Assembly: GCA_050251195.1 (NCBI GenBank)
Contig: JBFWNG010000002.1
Span: 310,001-374,000, forward strand
Reading direction: 5' to 3'
DNA: 64,000 nt
Source: JBFWNG01 sp050251195
GTDB taxonomy: Bacteria; Bdellovibrionota_B; Oligoflexia; Oligoflexales; Oligoflexaceae
Every line of letters begins with the position of its first letter. The stretch's first letter is position 1. Below, in pieces: positions 8,713-16,461 of the stretch. Under the pieces are notes generated by a model. The model was not told the origin of the DNA and did no database searches. It saw only the letters and a program-made list of their open reading frames with translations. The position numbers and the translations under genes are program-made.

Positions 8713-9906
8713 GAGTAACGTTAAGTAAACTTCTTGCCACTTAGAAGTGGCTTGGGACCACACATTTACCGCCACGAGATTGTGATCGGTGGAGTTATGG
8801 ATAAAAGCGAATGCTTTCTTTCCACCGTCAGAGAAAACTACCGCGCTAACATATCTTCCCTTGGAGAGGTTGAGTTCCGCCACTTTCTTGCCGGTCTGTA
8901 TGTCGCTGATAAACATCTTTTCCCAGAGCTTTGATCTCTTCGGTTCGCGGCCAAATATGGCAAGTAAGTTATTGCCCGAATATGCGAATGCGGCTTTCCT
9001 TAGAGGAAACTGGGTTTCAATGCCGATCTTCTTTTCCTCGCCCTTCTTCCATTGCGCCCTATCTTCTTGAAGAAAATTAAGCGTCAGCACATTTTCCTTG
9101 TCCTCGATGCTACCTACGGCAACGTTGGTGCCGGCAATAAGCAACGATTCCGATGGATCGACTTGCAAAGTGCGGACGGTCTCATACGCGGGGCTGGTGG
9201 TGGCCTGTTTCAAAATCCTGTTCTTTCCATCCCACGAAAGAAATTGCTTGGATCGATCGAAATACAAAGGTGTTTCTTCCCTTGGGAATGCAAAAAGAGA
9301 TCGTGTTTGGAGTGTCGCGGGGTCGACTTCCAACGAAGCGCCCGGACGCGCTAGCATGCTTCCTTTCCTCGATGCAAAGAAATGAAAGAACTCGTTCTTG
9401 CCTTGGGCGATGATTTTAGCCTGAGGCAATAGTGATATTCCCGTCGATCGTGCTTCACCGCTTGGGCATGGTGGAAGTGACTCTTTAAAGCTCACCAATA
9501 GCATTGTTGTAATGGGATAGTCAGGGATCATGAAGTAAGGGGTCTTTTCAAACGTCATACTGGAAAGGAGTTTTGATTTAAGCGTCTTGGTATTGATTTC
9601 AAGCAGATTGTAGTGAAAGTGTAGAGCATGGTCGCCCGTTGTCGTGTCTTTAACCTTCTTGAATACTATTAGCTTTTGCTTGTCTTCGAGATATATAACA
9701 TCGCCCACGAGCGGATTAAGCAAAGGGGCGCAGAAATCAAGCGCTGGCGTGGTTGCTGGAGGAGCGGCCTTTTCCACCGTTTCCATTTTCGATTCCGGCT
9801 GGTTCGCGGCTTTCGATTCCGGAGACTTCTCCGTCTCCGCATAGGCAAATGGCAGGAATGAGGCGGTCGTCAAAATCGCGGGTACGATTTTTAATAGCTT
9901 AATCAT
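8710..9906 (-). CDS. Secreted protein of unknown function, probably beta-propeller
   Basis: ATG at 9906 overlaps the stop of the upstream hydrolase gene (ATGA) and places a clean signal peptide at the start (MIKLLKIVPAILTTASFLPF, then AYA). The 398-residue product is therefore exported. A Glu/Lys/Pro-rich linker (about 25-55) is followed by repeated beta strands with patterns such as LLEINTKTLKSKLL and MFISDIQTGKKVAELNL that recall propeller blades. I do not recognise a family. Coupling to the M14-type hydrolase suggests a shared job in the envelope, though the hydrolase itself has no signal peptide. Confidence 0.7.
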   Translation of the reverse strand: MIKLLKIVPAILTTASFLPFAYAETEKSPESKAANQPESKMETVEKAAPPATTPALDFCAPLLNPLVGDVIYLEDKQKLIVFKKVKDTTTGDHALHFHYNLLEINTKTLKSKLLSSMTFEKTPYFMIPDYPITTMLLVSFKESLPPCPSGEARSTGISLLPQAKIIAQGKNEFFHFFASRKGSMLARPGASLEVDPATLQTRSLFAFPREETPLYFDRSKQFLSWDGKNRILKQATTSPAYETVRTLQVDPSESLLIAGTNVAVGSIEDKENVLTLNFLQEDRAQWKKGEEKKIGIETQFPLRKAAFAYSGNNLLAIFGREPKRSKLWEKMFISDIQTGKKVAELNLSKGRYVSAVVFSDGGKKAFAFIHNSTDHNLVAVNVWSQATSKWQEVYLTLL

Positions 9907-10892
9907 GGTTTGCCTATAGCATCGAAAGGTATTCTCTTCAGAATGCGACAAATCTCTATCTGTGCTGGTTCGGTTTCACTGCGTTTGTATTTCGGAAAGA
10001 GAATTTTGCCGGACGACGGTGCGGGAATTTTCTTTTTGTCTAAAACGCCCAGCTCGTCGCCCTTGTTGACGTCGGCAAAATTTATATAGCCTGGCGTCAT
10101 TATTGCTTCTCTCGGATACTCTAGAACATCTGCCCAAGTGTAAATCTGAGCGGTTGAAAGCGTTTCGTCCGCTGGGAATCCCTCTTGCGCAATGTACGTC
10201 TTGGCCGCCATTAGCGATCGAACCGCGATTTTGAACCCAGCCGCGACGTGGTAAGGATGGAACCCGTTTTGACCAAGCTCTATGGTGATTCCCGTGCCGC
10301 CTTCGCTATTAACGAATTCATCTGTACATCGACCTTCCTTGGAAAAATCGTCTCCCCAATGGGTCACTATGGGAATGTTCGTTTCTATTGTCCTCGCGAA
10401 TTGGAAGCCCCCTTCAGAATACGGAAAGATGAAGAACGGAGTAGAGGACGGCTCGCTTGTCTGGTGGAAGTCCAAGAAGAGCAGCGTCTTTCGTAGAATC
10501 TTTTCGAGTTCCCGCGCTCTCTTTTCTTCGGCTTTTTGGGTATCGCTGTTCATAAAGCTACGATTAAGGTCGCGCTCTACAAACCTTGTGTTCTTAAGCG
10601 CAGCGTTTGGATTGCCAAGCAAAAGAGCTATTGGGAAGTCGAGGGTGATGACGCCTTGTAGGATTGCCGCGAATAGTTCGTTGAGGACAGCAAGCCCGGC
10701 AACCTCGTTGCCGTGGGTGATGCCCATAAGGGTCAGGCCGATTTCCTTGTTGTTGCGCAACGACAAGGAGCTTTGGGTAGGTGATAAAATACACCCAAAT
10801 TCGCAGATCTTCTTAATTGTTATGTTGGGCGCGCGGCCCCAACTCATGAAGCGTTCAAATCTGTTGAGTTCGCTTTTGACGGTTTCGTACAT
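9903..10892 (-). CDS. M14/aspartoacylase-family zinc hydrolase
   Basis: The zinc site and catalytic residues of the AstE/aspartoacylase branch of the carboxypeptidase superfamily are all present: HGNE (His60, Glu63), substrate-binding ERDLNRSF (Asn110, Arg111), LDFHQT (His143 as third zinc ligand) and TIELGQ (Glu206, general base). At 329 residues (ATG 10892; a TTG at 10904 is possible) it fits this family, with a C-terminal barrel-like part. Members remove acyl groups from amino acids or cut peptide-like amides. The substrate here cannot be told from sequence. No signal peptide is visible, so it acts in the cytoplasm. It is first in a two-gene operon with the secreted protein downstream. Confidence 0.8.
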   Translation of the reverse strand: MYETVKSELNRFERFMSWGRAPNITIKKICEFGCILSPTQSSLSLRNNKEIGLTLMGITHGNEVAGLAVLNELFAAILQGVITLDFPIALLLGNPNAALKNTRFVERDLNRSFMNSDTQKAEEKRARELEKILRKTLLFLDFHQTSEPSSTPFFIFPYSEGGFQFARTIETNIPIVTHWGDDFSKEGRCTDEFVNSEGGTGITIELGQNGFHPYHVAAGFKIAVRSLMAAKTYIAQEGFPADETLSTAQIYTWADVLEYPREAIMTPGYINFADVNKGDELGVLDKKKIPAPSSGKILFPKYKRSETEPAQIEICRILKRIPFDAIGKP

Positions 10893-10988
10893 TGATTTAA
10901 CCAATTGAAACTTTGACTATTAACACACAACTCTGGATAATAATTTTAGTAGTGCGATTTGAAAATAACAACTAGATTAGCAAGACTT

Positions 10989-11312
10989 ATGCGGTATTTA
11001 TTAATTTTTGCCATTTTGTGGGCTGGGTGCGACAAAGAACACCGCAAAAAGTGCGAGTGGTATCTCGTTCCCGACGTGGACCGGGCAAATTACACGGAAG
11101 AAGACCAAAGAAAGCAAAATATTGGCAAAATCGACGAGGGTTTCATTCCCGTCTGCGCTCGGAACTATGTCGTGAACAAGCAGGACTGTCGACTCCAAGC
11201 CCCGCTGGACTTCGCCAAGTCAGCCTATAATCGCAAATTCAAACTCGTGGACCTGCAAGTAAAGACCTACGGCATACCTCGTACCATTTCTGAGATCAAG
11301 TTCTGCGAATAA
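10989..11312 (+). CDS. Small lipoprotein, unknown function
   Basis: ATG at 10989 gives a short signal MRYLLIFAILWAGC with the lipobox cysteine at residue 14, so the 107-residue product should be a lipoprotein. A TTG at 10959 would add ten residues. Four further cysteines (after Glu/Lys-rich KKC, PVC, QDC and at FCE) suggest two disulphides in the periplasm. I recognise no family. It stands alone between divergent and convergent neighbours. Confidence 0.65.
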   Translation: MRYLLIFAILWAGCDKEHRKKCEWYLVPDVDRANYTEEDQRKQNIGKIDEGFIPVCARNYVVNKQDCRLQAPLDFAKSAYNRKFKLVDLQVKTYGIPRTISEIKFCE

Positions 11313-11323
11313 TGTCGTGAAAA

Positions 11324-12517
11324 TCAGCCGGCTTTGTTGCCTTTGCCAAGGATACCCAGAATTGTTTCCCTGGTTTTGACCGCTTTGTCAAAACCAGGCT
11401 TCATCTGGAGGCATTTTTCGATCTCGGCGAGCGCTGCCTCTAAGGAACCCCGGGTTTTAAGCGTGGCGTGAGCCAATGCGATATTGTAGTAGATTCTATA
11501 GTTTTCTTTGAAAGTCGGATAATAGCGGAGCGATCTTTCGTATTCGAGAATGGCTTCCCTGACCTTACCGCCTCGAGCAAGTGCTACGCCCTTATTGTTG
11601 AAGTGACGGATAACTTCGAGAGGAGCTGTTGTTTCGCGACAAAAGTTCTCGGCGTGTTTATCGAAACCGAACTCATGCAATTTGGCGAACATGTCAAATT
11701 TAACCTCAGGGTCTTCGGGAGAGAATTTGATAAGCTCTTTCATTTTTGCGATGGACTTGTCCGGCTCGTTCATATGGAGGTAGCCCATGATCATATTGTT
11801 GATACGCTCGATGTTTCCTGCGGCGGACTTGTCGGCTTGTTCCATTATCTTCAAAGCTTCTTCGGCCTTTCCAAGTTTGAGAAGAATCTTTCCTTTCATG
11901 TTTAAAAAGGTGATATTCTCTTTGTCGGTGGCAACAAGCTTGTCGACGACTTCAAGAGCTTGATCGTACTTTTTTTGATCTTCGTACATTTCTGCCATCA
12001 TTTCCAAACCGCGTGATCCAAGTTCGGGCAACTGCTTCTTGATCGACTCCATTGCTTTGTCGAGCTTGTTGTGTCGCGTCAATGCTAAGGCGTTCTCTCG
12101 AAGTTCGTTATATTTCATATTTCGGAGTTTATTTGCCTTGGCGCGTGCGAGGACCGGCAGAAGTTGGATAATAGTGAAGGGTTTCATGATCACTTCGATG
12201 TCGCGAAGCTCTTTCTGAAGCTTTTCTTGATTACTGGACCATTTTTGGTCAACCATCAGGATAAAGCCTGTTTGCCTTTTCTCCTCGACCTCGTGTTTGC
12301 GCCACTTTTGGATAATGACGAGTCCGGGGTTGGGCTCAAAATTCGCCTCAACAAGAACGACGTCGAATCGGTTCTGGTTGAACATGTACATCCCGGTTTC
12401 GAGTTCGTTCGCGGCGAGCACTTTTATCTCATGCTGCTTCTCAAGCGGCTCTTTAATGGCGCCCGCGACGGTAACGTCGTCGTCGATGATCAGAATTTTG
12501 TTTGGCAAATTGCTCAT
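11324..12517 (-). CDS. Receiver-like domain fused to TPR repeats
   Basis: The product is 397 residues from ATG 12517. Residues 7-120 have a receiver fold with the acidic pocket IIDDD (Asp12-14) and the conserved Lys in MKPF (Lys112). The position normally holding the phosphorylated Asp reads DVVLVEANF, so it is Glu57. From about 150 to 385 there are about six TPR units (for example AMESIKKQLPELGSRGLEMMAEMYEDQ split over two helices). It resembles two-domain adaptor proteins that carry a signal to TPR partners. Without the Asp it is probably not phosphorylated in the usual way, and Glu can mimic the active form. No DNA-binding domain or partner kinase is adjacent. Confidence 0.85.
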   Translation of the reverse strand: MSNLPNKILIIDDDVTVAGAIKEPLEKQHEIKVLAANELETGMYMFNQNRFDVVLVEANFEPNPGLVIIQKWRKHEVEEKRQTGFILMVDQKWSSNQEKLQKELRDIEVIMKPFTIIQLLPVLARAKANKLRNMKYNELRENALALTRHNKLDKAMESIKKQLPELGSRGLEMMAEMYEDQKKYDQALEVVDKLVATDKENITFLNMKGKILLKLGKAEEALKIMEQADKSAAGNIERINNMIMGYLHMNEPDKSIAKMKELIKFSPEDPEVKFDMFAKLHEFGFDKHAENFCRETTAPLEVIRHFNNKGVALARGGKVREAILEYERSLRYYPTFKENYRIYYNIALAHATLKTRGSLEAALAEIEKCLQMKPGFDKAVKTRETILGILGKGNKAG

Positions 12518-12665
12518 GTGGCTCTCTTTTACTCCTCCTACTATCGGCATAAAACCTCAACAGTTAAGTATTGAGTTGCACTTCGAAGTTCATCGCCTTG
12601 ACTTCCTCATAATATTCGCAAACAATAGGTTAAGAGTTCCTGGGTTATGACCGGAGGTTGTTTTT

Positions 12666-13757
12666 ATGAAAATCGGTATTTGCACAGGTGGCGGTGATTG
12701 CCCTGGATTGAATGCGATTATCCGCGCAGCGGTAAAGCATGCTGTGGGCACTTATGGTTGGGAGATGTGGGGCATTAAGGATAGTTTTAATGGTCTCATG
12801 AATCGTCCTTACGAAATACGAAGGCTAGAAATATCGAACGTGACTGATATCCTTAGCAAAGGCGGGACAATTTTAGGGACGACCAATTCTGGCAACCCGT
12901 TTAGTTTGAAAAAAGGCAGCACAGGACCCAGCGACAAAAGCATGATGGTGGTCGAAGCTTATAAAGACTTGGGCTTGGATTGCGTCATTGTCATTGGCGG
13001 CGACGGCACGCAGGGAATCGGGTACCAACTTTCGACATTAGGAATTAACGTCGTCGGAATTCCCAAGACCATCGACAACGATCTTGCGGCGACGGACATA
13101 ACAGTTGGTTTTAAGACAGCTGTAGAAATAGCGACAGAGGCCGTCGACCGGCTTCAATCAACCGCTGAATCCCACGAGCGTGCGATGATCTTAGAGGTTA
13201 TGGGCCGTCACGCAGGCCACATCGCTTTGCATGCAGGGATTGCCGGTGGCGCTCATGTGATTCTTCTGCCCGAAGTACCCTTTGAGTTCAAAGCTGTGTT
13301 CAATAAATTGAAGCAAAGACGGGATCTCGAAAGAAAGTACAGTGTTGTCGTTGTCGCAGAAGGCGCATATGAAAAAGGCGGCGAACCATTCTTCACCAAG
13401 AGCTCGGCCGGCAGCCAGGTGCTTGGCGGCGTCGGCGAGTATGTTGCCAAAACCATCAGCAGCAAAGTTGGGATTGAAACCCGATTCACCGTTCTAGGCC
13501 ACACTCAACGCGGCGGCATGCCGTGCGCTGATGATCGTATCTTAGGCTCCGCATATGGAGTCAAGGCAATCGAAATGATCAAGAGAAAGGCTTACGGCAA
13601 GATTGTTTCTTTTCGCAATGGCGCTTTTGACGAAATCACTTATAACGACGTTGCAGGCAAGTTCCGACCGATTGACGCTACAGATCCGTTCTTGCAAACG
13701 GCGGAGGCGATCGGTGTTTGTTTGGGGCGCACGACGCGCTGGCTTGAATCGAAGTAG
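12666..13757 (+). CDS. pfkA: 6-phosphofructokinase
   Basis: This cytoplasmic glycolytic enzyme phosphorylates fructose 6-phosphate to the 1,6-bisphosphate. GGAGG lies ten bases before the ATG. The 363 residues carry GGGDCPGLNAIIR near the start, the nucleotide site GGDGT and the catalytic PKTIDNDL. The Gly in GGDGT is typical of ATP-using enzymes, while PPi enzymes have Asp there. The Lys of PKTIDND is shared by PPi enzymes and by the longer ATP 'group III' enzymes. ATP is therefore the likelier donor, with some doubt. The gene is monocistronic and is followed by a repeat element. Confidence 0.92.
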   Translation: MKIGICTGGGDCPGLNAIIRAAVKHAVGTYGWEMWGIKDSFNGLMNRPYEIRRLEISNVTDILSKGGTILGTTNSGNPFSLKKGSTGPSDKSMMVVEAYKDLGLDCVIVIGGDGTQGIGYQLSTLGINVVGIPKTIDNDLAATDITVGFKTAVEIATEAVDRLQSTAESHERAMILEVMGRHAGHIALHAGIAGGAHVILLPEVPFEFKAVFNKLKQRRDLERKYSVVVVAEGAYEKGGEPFFTKSSAGSQVLGGVGEYVAKTISSKVGIETRFTVLGHTQRGGMPCADDRILGSAYGVKAIEMIKRKAYGKIVSFRNGAFDEITYNDVAGKFRPIDATDPFLQTAEAIGVCLGRTTRWLESK

Positions 13758-13768
13758 GTGCGTGTCGC

Positions 13769-13796
13769 GAGATCCTTCGCTTCGCTCAGGATGACG
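13769..13796 (+). repeat. 28-bp interspersed palindromic repeat, copy A
   Basis: This imperfect palindrome (GATCCTTCGC ... CTCAGGATGA) differs in one base from the copy at 16415-16442. A 12-base fragment, CTCAGGATGACG, follows at 13827-13838. The element lies between the phosphofructokinase stop and a convergent small gene, where REP-like elements usually sit. Confidence 0.75.
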
Positions 13797-13861
13797 GGGG
13801 CTTTCTGGGTGACGGGCTCTCGGGCTCTCAGGATGACGAGCCCTCAAGGTGGCGGCCTCGT

Positions 13862-13981
13862 CTAGACGATTTTTCGTCCGTGAGGAGATTTGTTCTTTTT
13901 GCGCTTAACGCGAGCTTTTGCTTTTGCTTTTTTACGTGCTGTTTTGCCGCGTTTTTTTGGTGGTCGAATCTTCTTTGCCAT
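13862..13981 (-). CDS. Very small, highly basic protein (39 aa)
   Basis: ATG at 13981, with AGGA eight bases upstream, opens a 39-residue frame starting MAKKIRPPKKRGKT and ending in HGRKIV. Twenty of the 39 residues are Lys or Arg and none is acidic. The Ala/Lys alternation (KKAKAKAR) recalls the tails of bacterial histone H1-like proteins. It starts 14 bases before the end of the barrel gene upstream on the same strand, so it is probably read from the same message. Nucleic-acid binding is inference from charge alone. Confidence 0.6.
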   Translation of the reverse strand: MAKKIRPPKKRGKTARKKAKAKARVKRKKNKSPHGRKIV

Positions 13982-13994
13982 ACAGTTGTCCTAA

Positions 13995-14645
13995 TTAAAA
14001 GATCATTCCAAGACCGAGCGCAATGTCGTTTATTGAGCCGGTTGTGTCAGCGAACAACTGTACCTCAGTCGTCTCTGTATTGGCAATAGTTTCACCATCT
14101 TTGCTGTAAAGAGTTTCCTTCGAGGTCGAAAAGAGGGAGCTTTGAAAAATATGCGATGTAATATCAAGGAAATAGGTCTTGCCAAAGACTGTTCTCAAGC
14201 CTGCTTCGAGACCATAAAAAAGCCCTGCGACCTGGGTTTTGCGAAATCCTCCGCTCATGAAATCGCCTTCCGTGCCGCTTTTTGCCGATAACGAGACTCC
14301 AAGAAACGGCCAAAGCGACTCCGAACTGCTGGCAAACATTCGTCGCAAACCATAGGATGCTTCGAAGCTTGTGGCATTGGCGGGATCGAGTTTTTCGTCG
14401 GAGCTGTCAAAGGTGGTCACGCTGATATTTACTCCGACGAAGTGAATTAAATCGTCTCTTGGAATTCCGTACCTTCCGCCAAGACTTACCTTGTTCGAAG
14501 TGCCGACGTGCTCCTCCGTGACTTCGTTTTTCTCTTTGTGCGATTGAAATAATCCCGACACCAAACTCAGCTCATCTGCCGAAGCAGATGTTGTCGCAAA
14601 TCCTGTTGCGAGGCAAAACGCGAGTTGTAAAATTTTCTTGTTCAT
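13995..14645 (-). CDS. Outer-membrane beta-barrel protein, unknown function
   Basis: The 216-residue product has a signal peptide (MNKKILQLAFCLATGFATTS, then ASA) and alternating polar/apolar strands to the end. It stops in GLGMIF, so the last residue is Phe, as outer-membrane barrels recognised by BamA usually do. Its size fits an eight-stranded barrel. I recognise no named family. A 39-residue basic protein gene follows directly on the same strand. Confidence 0.7.
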   Translation of the reverse strand: MNKKILQLAFCLATGFATTSASADELSLVSGLFQSHKEKNEVTEEHVGTSNKVSLGGRYGIPRDDLIHFVGVNISVTTFDSSDEKLDPANATSFEASYGLRRMFASSSESLWPFLGVSLSAKSGTEGDFMSGGFRKTQVAGLFYGLEAGLRTVFGKTYFLDITSHIFQSSLFSTSKETLYSKDGETIANTETTEVQLFADTTGSINDIALGLGMIF

Positions 14646-14783
14646 GAAGAGTACCGTCTCATTTAGCAGCGATTTTTCGCCAAGTTTTTAATTTTTCTTT
14701 TAAATTAAGGAGTGCTATAGTCTTCATAGTAAGGCTAATTACAGATCGTTGCAAACCTTCTTTGTCACTAGGATGCTTCGCAA

Positions 14784-15344
14784 ATGGAAGATACGACTAA
14801 GCGCCACGTTGTCGAAAAAGAAGCAAAGGCGCTCAATATTGTGACGGATATTTCTGTTTCGACATTAACAAAAGAGAATGTTTCAGAAGTCATTGAACTC
14901 ATTCGTCGCAACTTCTTGACCTTTGAAGAAGCCGGAACAGTTTTAAGATCGACCTTCTTGCGTCTTGAGAACCTACACGAGATTTACTTCGAAGAAGGTG
15001 CAAGAATGCAGATTGTGAAGCTGACCAGCACCGACGAGTTGATTGCTTGTATTGGACTTGGACCGTTAGCGGGCCTGCCCCCTAGCGAGCGGATCGGAGA
15101 GATCCGCGAGTTCGTGGTCGATAAATCATACCAAAACATGGGCCTCGGAGCGTATTTGCTGGAGCTTTGTTTGGTCCAAGCTCGTGACTTAGGCTACCGC
15201 CGCTTATATCTCGCCACCACGCCGCAGATGAAGCATGCGCAAAAACTATTTATGCGTTTCGGATTTCGACCCGTTATAGACAAGTCGATTAAGGTTCAAA
15301 ACAAACAGCAACTGCCGTGTTATTATATGCTCGAGGATTTATAG
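14784..15344 (+). CDS. GNAT-family N-acetyltransferase
   Basis: The 186-residue product has the GNAT fold at about residues 30-180. Motif A is VVDKSYQNMGLGAYLLELCL (the QNMGLG loop holds acetyl-CoA), and the following YRRLYLATTPQMKHAQKLF and RFGF are the usual motif B. The first 25 residues are a polar extension. Substrate not known. The gene stands alone, with divergent and convergent barrel genes on each side. Confidence 0.8.
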   Translation: MEDTTKRHVVEKEAKALNIVTDISVSTLTKENVSEVIELIRRNFLTFEEAGTVLRSTFLRLENLHEIYFEEGARMQIVKLTSTDELIACIGLGPLAGLPPSERIGEIREFVVDKSYQNMGLGAYLLELCLVQARDLGYRRLYLATTPQMKHAQKLFMRFGFRPVIDKSIKVQNKQQLPCYYMLEDL

Positions 15345-15391
15345 CGGCTTAATTTTCCGCTTTTCACTGCTTATGTATGAAATAAAATTTC

Positions 15392-15436
15392 CTTCCGCGT
15401 TTCCGCGATCAGTTCTTTGACGCGGAAACGCGGAAG
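15392..15436. repeat. Long perfect inverted repeat between convergent genes
   Basis: CTTCCGCGTTTCCGCG (15392-15407) and its exact complement (15421-15436) flank a 13-base loop, giving a 16-bp stem with no T run. The same 16-mer occurs again alone at 33375-33390. It may stop transcription from both sides or be a mobile palindromic element. Confidence 0.8.
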
Positions 15437-15458
15437 TTAGGAAACGCAGAAAAAAGTC

Positions 15459-16103
15459 CTAGAACAAGATACGCCCACCCACGGACAGCGCCGGCATATT
15501 CAGTTGGAAGGCATCCACGTCGCTACCGCTAAATGACATGTAGTTAAGCTGCAGCGCGCCAAATACATCAAACCCGTCAGCAACCGGTGCCAAGACTTGG
15601 AAGCCCAGGCGCCCGATAAAGCCGGAAAGCGTCGAAGCGTCAACTTCGCTATCCTTCTCAGGCGTATATTTGGCAAAGGCAGTACCTGCTCCCAATTGAA
15701 CAATCCCAAATACGTCTTCTCCAATCGCGTAGCCGTAACCCGCCTTGGCCAATAGGTAGAGATGAATGGGAAGGTTAATGTCGACATTGTTTCTCTCGAA
15801 TTGCGCATGCCCCGTGCCGAGCTCCACCGAAGCGTCGATCAGATCCCAGGCAGTACGCGGAACCTTATAACCGGGCTCCACGCCGATAAGCCAGCCCAAC
15901 CCGGCTTTAGAGTCGCCCGCTGTTCGCGCCTCCCCGAAGTTAACGTGAAATCCCAAATAGGGACGAGACGGCTTCCGTCCCATCGGGCCGGTATAGGTTT
16001 GACCCGTGGTCTGACCCGCAGGTTGGTCCGCAGTTTGGCCCGTGGCCAAATTCGTAGCTAAAAGCATGGCCGAAGCAAAGAAAACATAAATCGTTTTGCC
16101 CAT
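15459..16103 (-). CDS. Outer-membrane beta-barrel protein with GQT-rich N-terminus
   Basis: The 214-residue product has a signal peptide (about 1-22) followed by a short low-complexity stretch with repeated GQT units (TGQTADQPAGQTTGQT). Amphipathic strands run to a C-terminal GGRILF, whose last residue is Phe. This is the pattern of a small outer-membrane barrel. No specific family is recognised. The ribosome site GAGGAGGG-like lies just upstream on the minus strand (16107-16114). Confidence 0.7.
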   Translation of the reverse strand: MGKTIYVFFASAMLLATNLATGQTADQPAGQTTGQTYTGPMGRKPSRPYLGFHVNFGEARTAGDSKAGLGWLIGVEPGYKVPRTAWDLIDASVELGTGHAQFERNNVDINLPIHLYLLAKAGYGYAIGEDVFGIVQLGAGTAFAKYTPEKDSEVDASTLSGFIGRLGFQVLAPVADGFDVFGALQLNYMSFSGSDVDAFQLNMPALSVGGRILF

Positions 16104-16240
16104 ATACCCTCCTCAGGCGAATCTCAACCGAATAGCACATTTTTGCCAATTGATCCATATTTGAAAACCATTTGCTATTGGTCATGATATGGCATACTAT
16201 CAGCCGGCAATTTTTTTGACTTCATGAGAAAGAGAAATCT

Positions 16241-16411
16241 ATGGCATCAGCGACCAAAGTTGTCGAAACTCGAAGAAAAATCCGAAAAGCGGCTGCTGGC
16301 AAGCGTAGAAAAAATTTCGAGCGTCTGCACGGTGCCACGAAACCTGCGTTGCCCCTCAATATGCCTAACGCAAACGAGAAAGCGCAACTTAAAGCGAAAA
16401 CAGCGAGATAG
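16241..16411 (+). CDS. Small basic protein (56 aa)
   Basis: ATG at 16241 opens a 56-residue frame, MASATKVVETRRKIRKAAAG and onward, with a GAAAGAGA stretch just before it. The N-terminal half is strongly basic (RRKIRK, KRRKNFERLHG). The second half has a proline-containing segment (TKPALPLNMPNANEKAQ). The alternative frame from 16224 reads straight through the palindromic repeat and is less likely. Function unknown. It may be a small nucleic-acid or ribosome-associated protein, but that is a guess from charge. Confidence 0.5.
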   Translation: MASATKVVETRRKIRKAAAGKRRKNFERLHGATKPALPLNMPNANEKAQLKAKTAR

Positions 16412-16414
16412 TCT

Positions 16415-16442
16415 GAGATCCTTCGCTGCGCTCAGGATGACG
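16415..16442 (+). repeat. 28-bp interspersed palindromic repeat, copy B
   Basis: The sequence matches copy A at 13769-13796 at 27 of 28 positions. It lies four bases after the stop of the small basic protein and about 20 bases before the CoaBC-like start. Confidence 0.75.
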
Positions 16443-16461
16443 TCCGCGATGGAGCACCCCT

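Noticed and set aside
10282..10908. 208-residue frame antisense to the M14-type hydrolase
   Set aside because: The minus-strand frame has complete catalytic motifs; the plus frame has none.
14668..14683. Sigma-54-like TTGGCGAAAAATCGCT before the barrel gene at 13995-14645, and a similar TTGGCAAAAATGTGCT at about 16134-16149 before the gene at 15459
   Set aside because: In both the GG-GC distance is 11 bases. One base short normally abolishes sigma-54 use. The likeness between the two is noted but not claimed.
16190..16205. TGGCATACTATCAGCC as a sigma-54 promoter for the small basic gene at 16241
   Set aside because: Spacing is right, but the -12 reads CAGC rather than TTGC, which is too weak to report.
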